Assembly: GCF_030406325.1 (NCBI RefSeq)
Contig: NZ_JAUEQY010000056.1
Span: 1 to 32,371, forward strand
DNA length: 32,371 nt
Source of the DNA: Actinomadura sp. DC4
GTDB taxonomy: Bacteria; Actinomycetota; Actinomycetes; Streptosporangiales; Streptosporangiaceae
Direction: 5' to 3'
The notes beneath the pieces are model-generated. The model did not search any database. It had not been told where the DNA came from and saw nothing but the letters and a program-made list of their open reading frames with translations. Position numbers and translations under genes: made by a program. Shown here one piece after another: positions 1 through 7,478 of this stretch. How positions within the stretch are numbered: position 1 is the stretch's first letter; every line of letters begins with the position of its first letter.

Positions 1-1
1 T

Positions 2-85
2 CGACAGCGACTTCATTCTGGTCTCGGCTATAAGACGCCTCAAGAGGTCGAGGATGAGTATCTGAGTCCCCAGGTCGCTGCTTAA
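2..85 (+). CDS. IS3-family transposase, C-terminal end (cut by window edge)
   Basis: The open frame enters from the left edge and stops with TAA at 83-85. The 27 visible residues contain LHSGLGYKTPQEVEDEYL and end in QVAA. This is the usual tail of IS3-family OrfB (DDE integrase) proteins, where an 'H-S-x-L-G-Y-x-T-P-x-E' motif closes the integrase core. Only the tail is visible, so whether the element is intact cannot be judged. A candidate terminal repeat follows at 103-127. The match is by family memory of the motif, not by alignment. Confidence 0.7.
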   Translation, partial: RQRLHSGLGYKTPQEVEDEYLSPQVAA

Positions 86-102
86 GTCAGGCACAACGCA
101 GC

Positions 103-127
103 TGTCCGGAAACCGCAGGGCCCCTCA
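103..127. repeat. candidate right terminal inverted repeat of the IS3 element
   Basis: On the minus strand this reads TGAGGGGCCCTG followed by CGGTTTCCGGACA. It lies 18 bases past the transposase stop, where an IS3 right end is expected, and has the TG...CA character of such ends. The left end is outside the window, so the repeat cannot be confirmed by pairing. Confidence 0.4.
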
Positions 128-237
128 ATGACGACCTCTGGGCCTGCGTCGAGCCGTTGTTGCCCAAGGCAGCCGGCCCGCTGCGTCCTGGTCGCCGGCC
201 GGTCGACGACCGTAACGTTCTCGACAAGTGTCAGTGA
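124..237 (+). pseudogene. IS5-family transposase, N-terminal fragment
   Basis: The frame reads LNDDLWACVEPLLP, then a short basic stretch, then PGRRPVDDRNVL, and soon stops at 235-237. This is the N-terminal module of IS5-type transposases (consensus LTDxxWxxxxPLLPP...GRRPxDDRxVL). The first few codons are missing: homology begins where the IS3 terminal repeat ends. Everything after NVL is also missing: the catalytic domain is gone and the frame runs into the 3' end of the TetR gene. It is a broken gene, probably interrupted on the left by the IS3 element. Confidence 0.6.
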
Positions 238-818
238 GTGGAGGTGCCGTGGGTGGTGATGGCTTGCAGGCCGTGGTCGATGAAGGCGATCGTCCAGGCG
301 AAGCTGTCGTCGGCGTCGACATCGATCTGGAATCCGCCGCCTGTCTCAAAAGTTGTGAATCCGTGCAGCGTGCTGCGGAGCATTCGTAGGGCGTGGATCT
401 CCTGTCCGGGGTCGAGCTGGTAGCCGCGCAGGATGGCCGCCGCGGAGTCGACCATCCGGTTGGCTGCGGTTGTCAGCGGGTCGTCGGGCCCGCCTGTCTG
501 GGCCGCGTTGGCCGCCGCGTACCGGCCCGGGTGCGTTCTCACGTATATGCGCATCGCCTGGGCGCCGGCGGTGAGGGCGTCCTTTCCCGCGCGGCCTTGG
601 ATAGCGTCGCGGATGGTGTCGGCGAGTTCGGTCCAGGCCAGGATCGCGATCCGGTGGAGGAGATCGGCGAGGTTGGTGACGTGCTTGTAGAGCGCGGGTG
701 GCCTGACCCCGAGACGTTCGGCGAGCAGGCCCATGCTGAGCGATGCCAACCCGATCTCGTCGGCCAGCGCGGCCCCGGCCGCGGTGACCGCGGCCGAAGT
801 GAGTCCGGCTCTAGGCAC
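231..818 (-). CDS. TetR/AcrR-family transcriptional regulator
   Basis: This 195-residue protein has the usual TetR length. Its N-terminal helix-turn-helix lies around residues 25-55, with AERLGVRPPALYKHVTNLADLL as the recognition region (shown in full only for the start: AERLGVRPPALYKHV). The C-terminal half is a ligand/dimer domain of the WHG or TetR_C type. It starts with GTG and overlaps the 3' end of the upstream hydrolase gene by 8 bases, so the two are very likely co-transcribed and translationally coupled. A palindrome at 1678-1690 in front of the hydrolase is the likely autoregulatory operator. The ligand is unknown; the hydrolase substrate or a related ester is one guess. Confidence 0.9.
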   Translation of the reverse strand: MPRAGLTSAAVTAAGAALADEIGLASLSMGLLAERLGVRPPALYKHVTNLADLLHRIAILAWTELADTIRDAIQGRAGKDALTAGAQAMRIYVRTHPGRYAAANAAQTGGPDDPLTTAANRMVDSAAAILRGYQLDPGQEIHALRMLRSTLHGFTTFETGGGFQIDVDADDSFAWTIAFIDHGLQAITTHGTSTH

Positions 819-1647
819 GAGTCAGAGTCCTGTCCAGGAACGGCGAAACCAGCGCGAGGACCTCGTCGGGAGTCTGAGCCTGCAGGTAGTGGCCGGCGCC
901 GTCGATGACGCGCAGTTCACCGAGGCCGGGGGGCAGCGCGGCGAGGATTTTCTCGCCTTCGGCGCGCGGGTCGGCCCAGTCGGGGTCGAGGCTGCCCTCG
1001 ATCACCAGGACCGGGCAGCTCACGTTGGCCAACTGCGTGTCAGCGTCGTCCGGGCTGGCCTTGAACATGGCCCGCAGCGCCGTCATTCGGCCCGGCGTGC
1101 TCAGTGTGGCCTCGATCCGGGCCAGTTCGGTACTCCAGTCGGCGGGCTTTTCCGGGTAGGCGAGGTCGAGGTACTTCTTCCAGTTCGACAGGCGCCCCCG
1201 AACGATGATCTGCGCGAGCTGGAAGTACGCAGCCCGGTAGCGCCTCACCCGGACCAGGCCGCTCAAATCGAAGGGCTGCCTGCGTGTGCCCGGTGCCAGC
1301 TCGATGATGCCGGTGATCAGGTCGGGTGCGGTGGCGGCGGCGATGGTCGCGGCGCCGCCGCTGATCGACTGCCCGATGATCACGGCCGGCCCACCGAGAT
1401 GGCGTACGAGGGCGACCAGGTCGTCGGCGATGTCGGTGCGCCGGTAGCCGTCCCAGCCGAGGCTGGAGTCACCGCAGCCGCGAATGTCGACGTTGGCGAC
1501 CCGGTACCCGGCCTCGGCCAAGGCCGGGGCGACGAAGCGGTAGGAGTGACGGCTGTCTCCGATGCCGTGGGCGAGGACAACGAGCGGGCCCTCACCCGTC
1601 AGGTCGTAGGCGATGGTGTTGCCGCCGATGGGAAGGAACTCGACCAT
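811..1647 (-). CDS. alpha/beta-fold hydrolase
   Basis: This 278-residue single-domain alpha/beta hydrolase has the oxyanion-loop motif AHGIG near residue 27, RGCGDS near 56 and a nucleophile elbow IGQSISGG with Ser94. The elbow is G-Q-S-I-S rather than the standard G-x-S-x-G, followed at once by GG. The acid is probably in the EGSLDPDW segment near residue 222 and the base in DGAGHYL near residue 258. The ATG at 1645-1647 is preceded by GAGG at a good distance. It is the first gene of a two-gene unit with the TetR regulator. The substrate cannot be read from sequence; esterase or lactonase activity is plausible. Confidence 0.88.
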   Translation of the reverse strand: MVEFLPIGGNTIAYDLTGEGPLVVLAHGIGDSRHSYRFVAPALAEAGYRVANVDIRGCGDSSLGWDGYRRTDIADDLVALVRHLGGPAVIIGQSISGGAATIAAATAPDLITGIIELAPGTRRQPFDLSGLVRVRRYRAAYFQLAQIIVRGRLSNWKKYLDLAYPEKPADWSTELARIEATLSTPGRMTALRAMFKASPDDADTQLANVSCPVLVIEGSLDPDWADPRAEGEKILAALPPGLGELRVIDGAGHYLQAQTPDEVLALVSPFLDRTLTRA

Positions 1648-1677
1648 GATGCCTCAATCGCTGTTGGTTAATCCGAA

Positions 1678-1710
1678 TAACTTGAAGTTACTCTAATTAA
1701 CTTGAGTAGG
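1678..1710. promoter_or_regulatory. candidate TetR operator upstream of the hydrolase-tetR unit
   Basis: TAACTTGAAGTTA at 1678-1690 is a perfect odd-centred palindrome (TAACTT-G-AAGTTA). A second partial copy, TAACTTGAGTA, begins at 1698. The AT-rich patch contrasts with its surroundings and lies 31-63 bases upstream of the hydrolase start, where a promoter is expected. Binding by the adjacent TetR protein is inferred. Confidence 0.55.
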
Positions 1711-1860
1711 TCAACCCGGAAGGGTCGATGACCGCGACGGCGTCTGCCCGGCCGCTGTGGCCCTGCACCTGTTTTCCGAGCATCCGGCACGTCCGGGCCG
1801 ACTTCGGCCACGATCGAAGCTATGGATCTCGACGGTGAACGCACGCGAACTGCCTCTGAC

Positions 1861-1918
1861 CTCGGCGGGCGATGGCCGTCGGGCGGACGCCGAACAGTTC
1901 GGCCACCTTCGCGGCGGA
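1861..1918 (-). pseudogene. remnant of a small MerR/BldC-like helix-turn-helix protein
   Basis: One minus-strand frame reads SAAKVAELFGVRPTAIARR. This matches the helix-turn-helix of small actinomycete excisionase/BldC-like proteins (xxVAELFGVxxxTxxRW). The frame lacks a proper N-terminus, loses the expected W-A-x-x-G-K-L wing and stops about 15 codons later. It therefore looks like a decayed fragment. Chance similarity over 19 residues remains possible. Confidence 0.35.
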
Positions 1919-1978
1919 CGCTGACCACCCCCGCCGCACTGATCAGAATGTCCGGCGTGACCTCGAATCAGAAGGATC

Positions 1979-2239
1979 GTGCCGCGTAGACGGCCCTCTG
2001 CGCTGCGGATCGGTCCCAGCCGGTGCCTGCGATGCGGCAACCGCCTCGACTACTCCGAACGCTACGACGCGACGTTGTGCGTCCAGTGCGACCAATGGCG
2101 CGAGCCGGCCTGCAGCGGCGCCACCTGCGAATTCTGCCGAGACCGATCTCCGCGACCGAGCCTCACTGGCGAAGGCACACCCACCGATCCCGCCCTACGC
2201 AAAGCAGCCGCCCACGCCGCCCGGCGAACACTCATCTGA
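1979..2239 (+). CDS. small zinc-ribbon protein (hypothetical)
   Basis: This 86-residue frame starts with GTG, preceded by AAGGA about four bases upstream. It contains three closely spaced cysteine pairs: C16/C19 (CLRCGNRL), C34/C37 (CVQCDQW) and C45...C50/C53 (CEFCRDR). The order CxxCGNRL-DYSERYDAT-CxxC-x7-C-x4-CxFC looks like a real zinc-binding fold and not random frame translation. The C-terminal 30 residues are basic and unordered-looking. It lies in an otherwise gene-poor strip between the TetR unit and the oxidoreductase. No function can be assigned; nucleic-acid binding or a regulatory partner role is a guess. Confidence 0.55.
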   Translation: MPRRRPSALRIGPSRCLRCGNRLDYSERYDATLCVQCDQWREPACSGATCEFCRDRSPRPSLTGEGTPTDPALRKAAAHAARRTLI

Positions 2240-2381
2240 CAACGCCGCGAACGCATGCAGACCGCTTCTGACCTCAGCAGGGACATCGCCATCAGGGTGG
2301 TTGGCCGCATGCCTCTGTACCGGAACAATAATCGACGCTCTCGTCTACAGGGTGTGGCGAGGTCTGGACGCAGGGGGCCTG

Positions 2382-3299
2382 ATGAAGGCGATCGTGGTGA
2401 CGGACGAGGCTGCGGGAACGGCCGGGATGACGTTGGTGGAGCGGCCCGAGCCGTCGGCGGCGATAAACGACGTCGTCGTTGAGGTTCATGCGTCGGGGTT
2501 CGTCCCGACCGAGATGACGTGGCCCTCGACCTGGACCGATCGTGCCGGCCGTGACCGGGCACCGTCGGTCCCTGGGCACGAGGTGGCCGGCGTGGTCACC
2601 GCGCTCGGTTACGGCACGACGGGGCTGTCCGTGGGACAGCGGGTGTTCGGCATCGCGGACTGGCATCGCGACGGCACCCTGGCGGAGTATGTGGCCGTCG
2701 AGGCGCGCAACCTCGCTCCGCTGCCGGGCGATGTTGACTTCACGGTGGGCGCGAGCCTGCCGATCTCGGGTTTGACCGCGTGGCAAGGGCTGTTCGAGCA
2801 CGGCCGGCTTCAGGCGGGGCAGAGCGTGCTCGTGCACGGCGCGGCCGGGTCGGTCGGGACGATGGTGGCGCAACTCGCGCGTGAGTCCGGGGCGTACGTC
2901 ATCGGCACTGGACGCGCGGGCGATCGTCAGAAGGCGCTCGACTTCGGCGCGGGGGAGTTCGTCGATCTTGAGAACGACGCGCTGGAAGACGTCGGCGGCG
3001 TCGACCTGGTGTTCGACGTCATCGGCGGCGACATCCAGAAGCGGTCGGCACGCCTGATTCGAGCCGGAGGAACGCTCGTGTCCGTCGTCGGGCCGGCCGA
3101 GGCACGCCCGACCGACGGTCGGGCGGTCGACTTCGTTGTCGAGTCCGACCGTGCCCAACTGGGTGAGATCGTTCAGCGGGTACGGGACGGACGGCTGCGG
3201 ACGAACATCGGCAGCGTCGCGACCCTCGACGACGCCGCCGCAGCCCTCAACTCGACCGAGCGCCGCAAGGGGAAGACGATCATCAGCGTTCGTCCATAA
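2382..3299 (+). CDS. zinc-independent MDR oxidoreductase (NADPH:quinone reductase-like)
   Basis: This 305-residue medium-chain dehydrogenase/reductase has an N-terminal GroES-like domain with PGHEVAGVV near residue 65. The Rossmann domain carries the NADPH motif HGAAGSVG near residue 151. There is no catalytic or structural zinc cysteine cluster, placing it with quinone oxidoreductase/zeta-crystallin-like enzymes. The frame is open further upstream, but homology begins at MKAIVVTDEA, and GGGGG precedes that ATG. It probably reduces quinones or enones with NADPH. It appears to be monocistronic. Confidence 0.88.
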   Translation: MKAIVVTDEAAGTAGMTLVERPEPSAAINDVVVEVHASGFVPTEMTWPSTWTDRAGRDRAPSVPGHEVAGVVTALGYGTTGLSVGQRVFGIADWHRDGTLAEYVAVEARNLAPLPGDVDFTVGASLPISGLTAWQGLFEHGRLQAGQSVLVHGAAGSVGTMVAQLARESGAYVIGTGRAGDRQKALDFGAGEFVDLENDALEDVGGVDLVFDVIGGDIQKRSARLIRAGGTLVSVVGPAEARPTDGRAVDFVVESDRAQLGEIVQRVRDGRLRTNIGSVATLDDAAAALNSTERRKGKTIISVRP

Positions 3300-3437
3300 G
3301 GACTCGGAGACAGCGATCGGTCCTGCCCTGTTACGGCGCCGCCTTCCGCTCTGGCGACTCACGGGGTGGTCGCATGCGTGGCGCGCGATCGGCGGTGCAC
3401 CCTGTGACACGTTCCCTCGACGGGGTAGGGCGAGTGG

Positions 3438-3481
3438 CCGCTCATTCGGCGTGGACGTAGACCTCCGCGGTGAATGAGCGG
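3438..3481. terminator. 10-bp inverted repeat behind the LAL regulator gene
   Basis: CCGCTCATTC (3438-3447) and GAATGAGCGG (3472-3481) are perfect complements separated by 24 bases. The repeat begins 17 bases past the stop codon of the minus-strand LAL gene. There is no U-run, so it could be a stem-loop terminator without a T tract or a protein-binding palindrome. Confidence 0.45.
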
Positions 3482-3497
3482 TCTGCGTGCACAGCGG

Positions 3498-6353
3498 TCA
3501 GTCGTCCAGAAGGCCGGTTTCACGGGCCTTGGCGGCGGCCTGGGTACGGGACACGGCACCGAGTTTGGTGAGGATCCGGGTCACGTGGGTCGCGACCGTG
3601 TTGACCGAGATGAACAGCTCCCCGGCGATCTGCTGGTTCGACCGTCCGCGTGCCAGGACGCGCAAAACGTCGAGTTCGCGGCGGGTCAGGCCGAAGGCGT
3701 TGCCGGACCTGGAGTCGGCGATCTCGGTGAGACGACCGCGCGCCGCGAGGTCGTCGATGCGCGCTCGCAGCGGCACGGCGTCCAGCTCGGTGGCGATGGC
3801 CCGCGCCTCGCGCAGCCGGGACTGGGCGCCGGGGCGGTTGTTGGACGCGAGCGCCGCGGCCGCGCCCTCCACCAGTACCACGGCGGTCTCGTAGCGGTTC
3901 CCCAACTCCTGCCAGGCCGCAGCCGCTTCGTCCCAGGCGCCGCCCGCCGTCAGTGCGCGGAAGGCGACGCGGTAGGCGTCGATCACCGGAGTGGTGGTGC
4001 GCACCGAGCCGAGCAGACGCGCGAGCTGCGTGAGCCGGTCCGCGGTCTCGCTCGCGACGCGCCGGTTCCGGGGCGCGGCCGCTCGCCGGGCCTGCTGTAC
4101 CCGTACCCCCGACACCGCGAGTCGAGCCGCGTCGTGCGGCGGCCAGGTGTCCGGGGCCGTCGCCAGGTTCTCGCCCACGATCAGGTCCGCGGTGCCGGGG
4201 TCGTCCTGGTCGAGCGCCCGGGCGATGCGCAGCAGGGCCAGCCAGGATTTCGCCTCCGCGGCCCCGGCGGTGTGCAGGGCGAACTCGGTGATCTGGCGCA
4301 GCAGCGTCCCGCCCTGCTCGGTCTGGCCGCGCCGGTGCGCGATGTCTGCGGCGACCAGGCGCAGGTACGCGGCGTACAGCGGAGGCGGCACCAGGGTGAG
4401 GGCGTCGTCGACGACCCGCAGGGCCTCGTCCCAGCGGCCCAGAAAGCACAGGGGTACGGCGCGGGCCGTGGCGAGCATGCTGCCGCGAGATCGGGCCTGG
4501 CCGAGCCGCTCGGCCGCTTGCTGTCCGGTGTGGGCGAGTTCGACCGCCTCCTCGTACCGGCCGGCGTCGGCCAGAACACTCGACTCCCACTGGAAGGTGG
4601 TCAGGAACGTGTGCGCGTCGCCCGCCGTGTCGGCGGCGCGGCGGGCCTCGGCGAAGGTGCCGCCCGCCCGCTCCAGGTCGCCGAGGGTGCCGTCGAGCGC
4701 GCCCAGCACGAGCAGCGCGGGCGCGCGCAGGGCGTTGTCGCCGAGCCGTTCGCCGATGTCCAGGGCCTCCGCCGCGTGCCGCCGGCCGTCGTCGAGATCG
4801 AGCGCCATGAACTCGGCGAACGCCAGGGCGGACAGCAGGCGGCCGCGCAGCGCGTCCGACGAGCCGGGCGGTACGAGCGCGACCGCCCGCTCCAGGTCGT
4901 CGCGTCCCGTACCGTCGAGACGGCTCCGCAACCGGCCGCGCAGGCCGAGCAGGCTCGCCGCCCGCTCTGGCTCGGCCGCCGGGTCCAGCCCGTCCAGCGC
5001 GGCGGTGCCATGTGCCACGCCGGCGGCCGACCGGCCGGCGGCGAACGCGGCCGTGGCCGCGCGTTCCAGCACGACCGTACGGTCAGCGCCGATGAGCCCG
5101 GACGGCTCGGGCACCTTCGCCCACTGCGCCAGGACCAGTTCCAGCAGATGGAGCTGCTCGTCGTAGGCGTTCTGGCGCCCGGCGCGGTCGGCCGCGTGCC
5201 ACGCGGCGGGAAGCGCCCGCTCGAACTCGCCCGCCGCCGTCCAGTGCTCGGCCAGGGCCGTGCCGCCCTCGGCGCGGTCGGCGAGCGCGGCGGCGTACCG
5301 GGCGTGCATGCGCCGCCGGCGAGTCGGCGGTAGCGCGTCGTAGACGGCCTCGCGGATGAGGTCGTGCCGGATCGCGTGCCCGTTCTCCCGCGCCACCACC
5401 AGCTCGCGTCCGGTCAGGTCGTCGAGAGCGTCCTGGAGCTCACGGCCGGGCCCGTCGGCGACCACGCGCACGAGGTCGTCGGTGAGTTCGGCGCCCGCCA
5501 CCGCCATGGCCCCCAGCGCCTCGCGGGCCGGGTCGGGCAGGTCGGTGATCCGGGTGAGCAGGAGCGCTCGCAGGTCGCCCGGCGGTGCCTCGCCCGCAGT
5601 GCTCAGCGCCTCGACGAACAGCGGGTTCCCGCCGCTGCGCCGGTGGATGCGGGCGCTGCGGGCCGGGTCCGGCGGCCGTCCGCCGACGGCCGTCAGCAGC
5701 GCGGCGACGTGCCGGTGTTCCAGCGGGCCGAGGGCGATGTGCTCCACCGTACGGCTGCGGCCCAGCTCCGCCAGCATCCGCCGGTTCGGATGCGCGGCGG
5801 CCGGCTCGCCGGTACGGACGGTGCCGACCAGGAGTACGGCGACGTCCGTCAGATTGCGGGCGAGGTAGGCGAACAACTCGCGGCTGGACGCGTCCGCCCA
5901 GTGCAGGTCCTCGACCACCACGACCACGGGCCGGACCTCCGCCACCCGGCCCAGCAGCGTCAGCATCTCCTCCAGCAGCCTGGCCGGCCCGTACCGTACC
6001 GGCGCCGGGCCAAGATCCGGCAGCCAGTCGCCGAGCGCGGCACCGCCCGGCGGCAGCAGCGCCGCCACCCGCTCGCGCCCGAACCGGCGCACCAGATCGC
6101 GCAGGATGGCGACGAACGGCACGTACGGGGCGCCCTCCGAGCCGAGCTCCAGGCAGCCCCCGGACAGCACCGCCGGATCACCGGGCAACTCCCGTACGGC
6201 CGCGGCGACCAGCCGTGACTTGCCGATGCCCGCCTCACCGGAGATCAGGACCGTCCCCGGGCGGCCGGCCCAGGCCTGTTCGAAGGCCGCGCGCAGCACG
6301 GCGATCTCGTCGTCCCGGCCGACCAGCACCGGGCTGACGACCGAACCCGTCAT
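3498..6353 (-). CDS. LuxR-family transcriptional regulator with AAA ATPase domain (LAL type)
   Basis: This 951-residue protein has the layout of LAL (large ATP-binding LuxR) regulators. The N-terminus has VLVGRDDEIAVL, Walker A GEAGIGKSR near residue 39 and Walker B VVVVEDLHWAD near residue 120. A long helical, TPR-like middle follows, with repeated A/E/L/R helices. The C-terminus has a LuxR/GerE HTH: LTRRELDVLRVLARGRS, NQQIAGELFISVNTVATH. The open frame extends upstream, but that part overlaps the divergent reductase gene; ATG at 6351-6353 has GGAGG nine bases before it. LAL proteins are ATP-dependent activators, often pathway-specific. The reductase across the 109-bp gap is the obvious candidate target. 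Confidence 0.9.
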   Translation of the reverse strand: MTGSVVSPVLVGRDDEIAVLRAAFEQAWAGRPGTVLISGEAGIGKSRLVAAAVRELPGDPAVLSGGCLELGSEGAPYVPFVAILRDLVRRFGRERVAALLPPGGAALGDWLPDLGPAPVRYGPARLLEEMLTLLGRVAEVRPVVVVVEDLHWADASSRELFAYLARNLTDVAVLLVGTVRTGEPAAAHPNRRMLAELGRSRTVEHIALGPLEHRHVAALLTAVGGRPPDPARSARIHRRSGGNPLFVEALSTAGEAPPGDLRALLLTRITDLPDPAREALGAMAVAGAELTDDLVRVVADGPGRELQDALDDLTGRELVVARENGHAIRHDLIREAVYDALPPTRRRRMHARYAAALADRAEGGTALAEHWTAAGEFERALPAAWHAADRAGRQNAYDEQLHLLELVLAQWAKVPEPSGLIGADRTVVLERAATAAFAAGRSAAGVAHGTAALDGLDPAAEPERAASLLGLRGRLRSRLDGTGRDDLERAVALVPPGSSDALRGRLLSALAFAEFMALDLDDGRRHAAEALDIGERLGDNALRAPALLVLGALDGTLGDLERAGGTFAEARRAADTAGDAHTFLTTFQWESSVLADAGRYEEAVELAHTGQQAAERLGQARSRGSMLATARAVPLCFLGRWDEALRVVDDALTLVPPPLYAAYLRLVAADIAHRRGQTEQGGTLLRQITEFALHTAGAAEAKSWLALLRIARALDQDDPGTADLIVGENLATAPDTWPPHDAARLAVSGVRVQQARRAAAPRNRRVASETADRLTQLARLLGSVRTTTPVIDAYRVAFRALTAGGAWDEAAAAWQELGNRYETAVVLVEGAAAALASNNRPGAQSRLREARAIATELDAVPLRARIDDLAARGRLTEIADSRSGNAFGLTRRELDVLRVLARGRSNQQIAGELFISVNTVATHVTRILTKLGAVSRTQAAAKARETGLLDD

Positions 6354-6462
6354 CGACGCAGCCTCCAAGCCCGGACCGGATGTCACCAACTCTGACGACG
6401 ACAGCCTGCCATCGGTGCCGCCACTGTGAACGCATGATCCCCACGACCGAAAGGACCGTCCG

Positions 6463-7065
6463 ATGACCGGACAGAACACCCGCCGTACCGTCACCGCCAA
6501 CATCACGCTGTCGCTGGACGGCCGCATCAGCGGCCCCGGCGGTGAGTACGACATGGGCTGGATCGTGCCGCACGCCACCACGTCGAAGTCGCGCGACCAC
6601 ATGGTGTCGGTCACCGGTACCGCGACCACCGCCCTGCTCGGCCGCAAGAACTACGAGGGCTTCGCCGGTTTCTGGCCCGCCGTCGCCGACGACGAGAACG
6701 CGGACCCGCGCGACCGGGAGTTCTCCCGCTGGCTGAACGCGGCCGAGAAGGTCGTCTTCTCCAGCACCCTGAAGGAGGCCGCCTGGGACAACGCGCGCAT
6801 CTCCGACACCGACCCGGTCACGACGGTCAAGCGGCTGCGCGAGGAGAAGGGTGGCGACATCATCGTCCTGGCCAGCACCAGCGTGATCCACAGCCTCCTC
6901 CAGGCCGGAGAGGTGGACCGGCTGAGCATCACGCTGTGCCCCGAACTCGTCGGCGGCGGCGCGCGGCTGTTCACCGACGGTCCGTCCGCGTCGTGGTCGC
7001 TGACCTCCAGCGACGTCACCGAGAGCGGGGCGATCTGTCTTCTCTATGACCGGATCGGGGGCTGA
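6463..7065 (+). CDS. dihydrofolate reductase-family protein (RibD C-terminal domain)
   Basis: This 200-residue single-domain reductase of the RibD_C/DHFR-like superfamily starts ITLSLDGRISG, has the nucleotide-binding segment TTALLGRKNYEGF near residue 51, IIVLASTSVIHSLL near residue 138 and the closing ELVGGGARLF near residue 166. This is the form common in actinomycetes as stand-alone 'dihydrofolate reductase family' genes. The real substrate is usually unknown; true DHFR activity is unlikely. AAAGGA lies ten bases before the ATG. It is divergent from the LAL regulator and ends in a strong stem-loop at 7089-7122. Confidence 0.88.
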   Translation: MTGQNTRRTVTANITLSLDGRISGPGGEYDMGWIVPHATTSKSRDHMVSVTGTATTALLGRKNYEGFAGFWPAVADDENADPRDREFSRWLNAAEKVVFSSTLKEAAWDNARISDTDPVTTVKRLREEKGGDIIVLASTSVIHSLLQAGEVDRLSITLCPELVGGGARLFTDGPSASWSLTSSDVTESGAICLLYDRIGG

Positions 7066-7088
7066 ACCGCGCCGGCGTGGATGAGTCG

Positions 7089-7122
7089 CGCTCCCCGATG
7101 ACATCGCCGTCATCGGGGAGCG
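7089..7122. terminator. bidirectional stem-loop between convergent genes
   Basis: A perfect 14-bp stem (CGCTCCCCGATGAC / GTCATCGGGGAGCG) with a 6-base loop lies between the stop of the reductase and that of the convergent winged-HTH gene. There is no clear T tract on either side, as is common in high-GC actinomycetes. Confidence 0.8.
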
Positions 7123-7130
7123 TGGCCGTG

Positions 7131-7478
7131 TCATCCCGGGTGGGGGGCCGACTCCGGTGGCCGGGGTTCGGCCGTGGTCTGTTCGACCTGGCGGATGAGC
7201 CGTTTCAGCTGGGAGATCTCGTCGTACAGGGCCTTCTTGCCGTCGGCGGTGAGGTGGATCCACGTACGGCCGCGTTTGCCCTCGTAACCTTTCTCGATCT
7301 CCACCAGGCCCGCCTTCTCCAGCACGGTCAGGTGCTGTGAGAGGTTGCCGGCGGTCAGATCCAGGCTCGCTCGCAGGAATCCGAACTCGACTCGCCGGGC
7401 CTCGTGGGCGATGGTCAAGATGCCCAGCCGGACGCGCTGGTGGACGACGTCGTCCAGTCCGTTCGCCGGGTGGGTCAT
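7131..7478 (-). CDS. winged-helix transcriptional regulator (ArsR/MarR-like, HTH_34 type)
   Basis: This 115-residue protein is nearly all DNA-binding domain. After DVVHQRVRLGILTIA come EFGFLRASLDLTAGNLSQHL (recognition helix), LEKAGLVEIEKGYEGKRGRT (wing), then ALYDEISQLKRLI (C-terminal helix). This matches the small 'winged helix DNA-binding domain' regulators that sit next to membrane-protein genes. Its ATG overlaps the stop of the upstream membrane-protein gene as ATGA, so the two are translationally coupled. It probably represses its own two-gene unit; the signal is unknown. Confidence 0.88.
   Translation of the reverse strand: MTHPANGLDDVVHQRVRLGILTIAHEARRVEFGFLRASLDLTAGNLSQHLTVLEKAGLVEIEKGYEGKRGRTWIHLTADGKKALYDEISQLKRLIRQVEQTTAEPRPPESAPHPG

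Noticed and set aside
1872-2381. N-terminal extension of the MDR oxidoreductase frame
   Set aside because: The extra ~170 residues have no domain character, cover the zinc-ribbon gene in another frame, and the family start with a Shine-Dalgarno is at 2382.
3474-5333. Long plus-strand ORF opposite the LAL gene
   Set aside because: Low-complexity Arg/Gly/Val-rich translation typical of the antisense of a high-GC gene; no motif.
6354-6647. Longer start for the LAL regulator
   Set aside because: It would overlap the divergent reductase gene; GGAGG stands before the ATG at 6353 and homology begins there.
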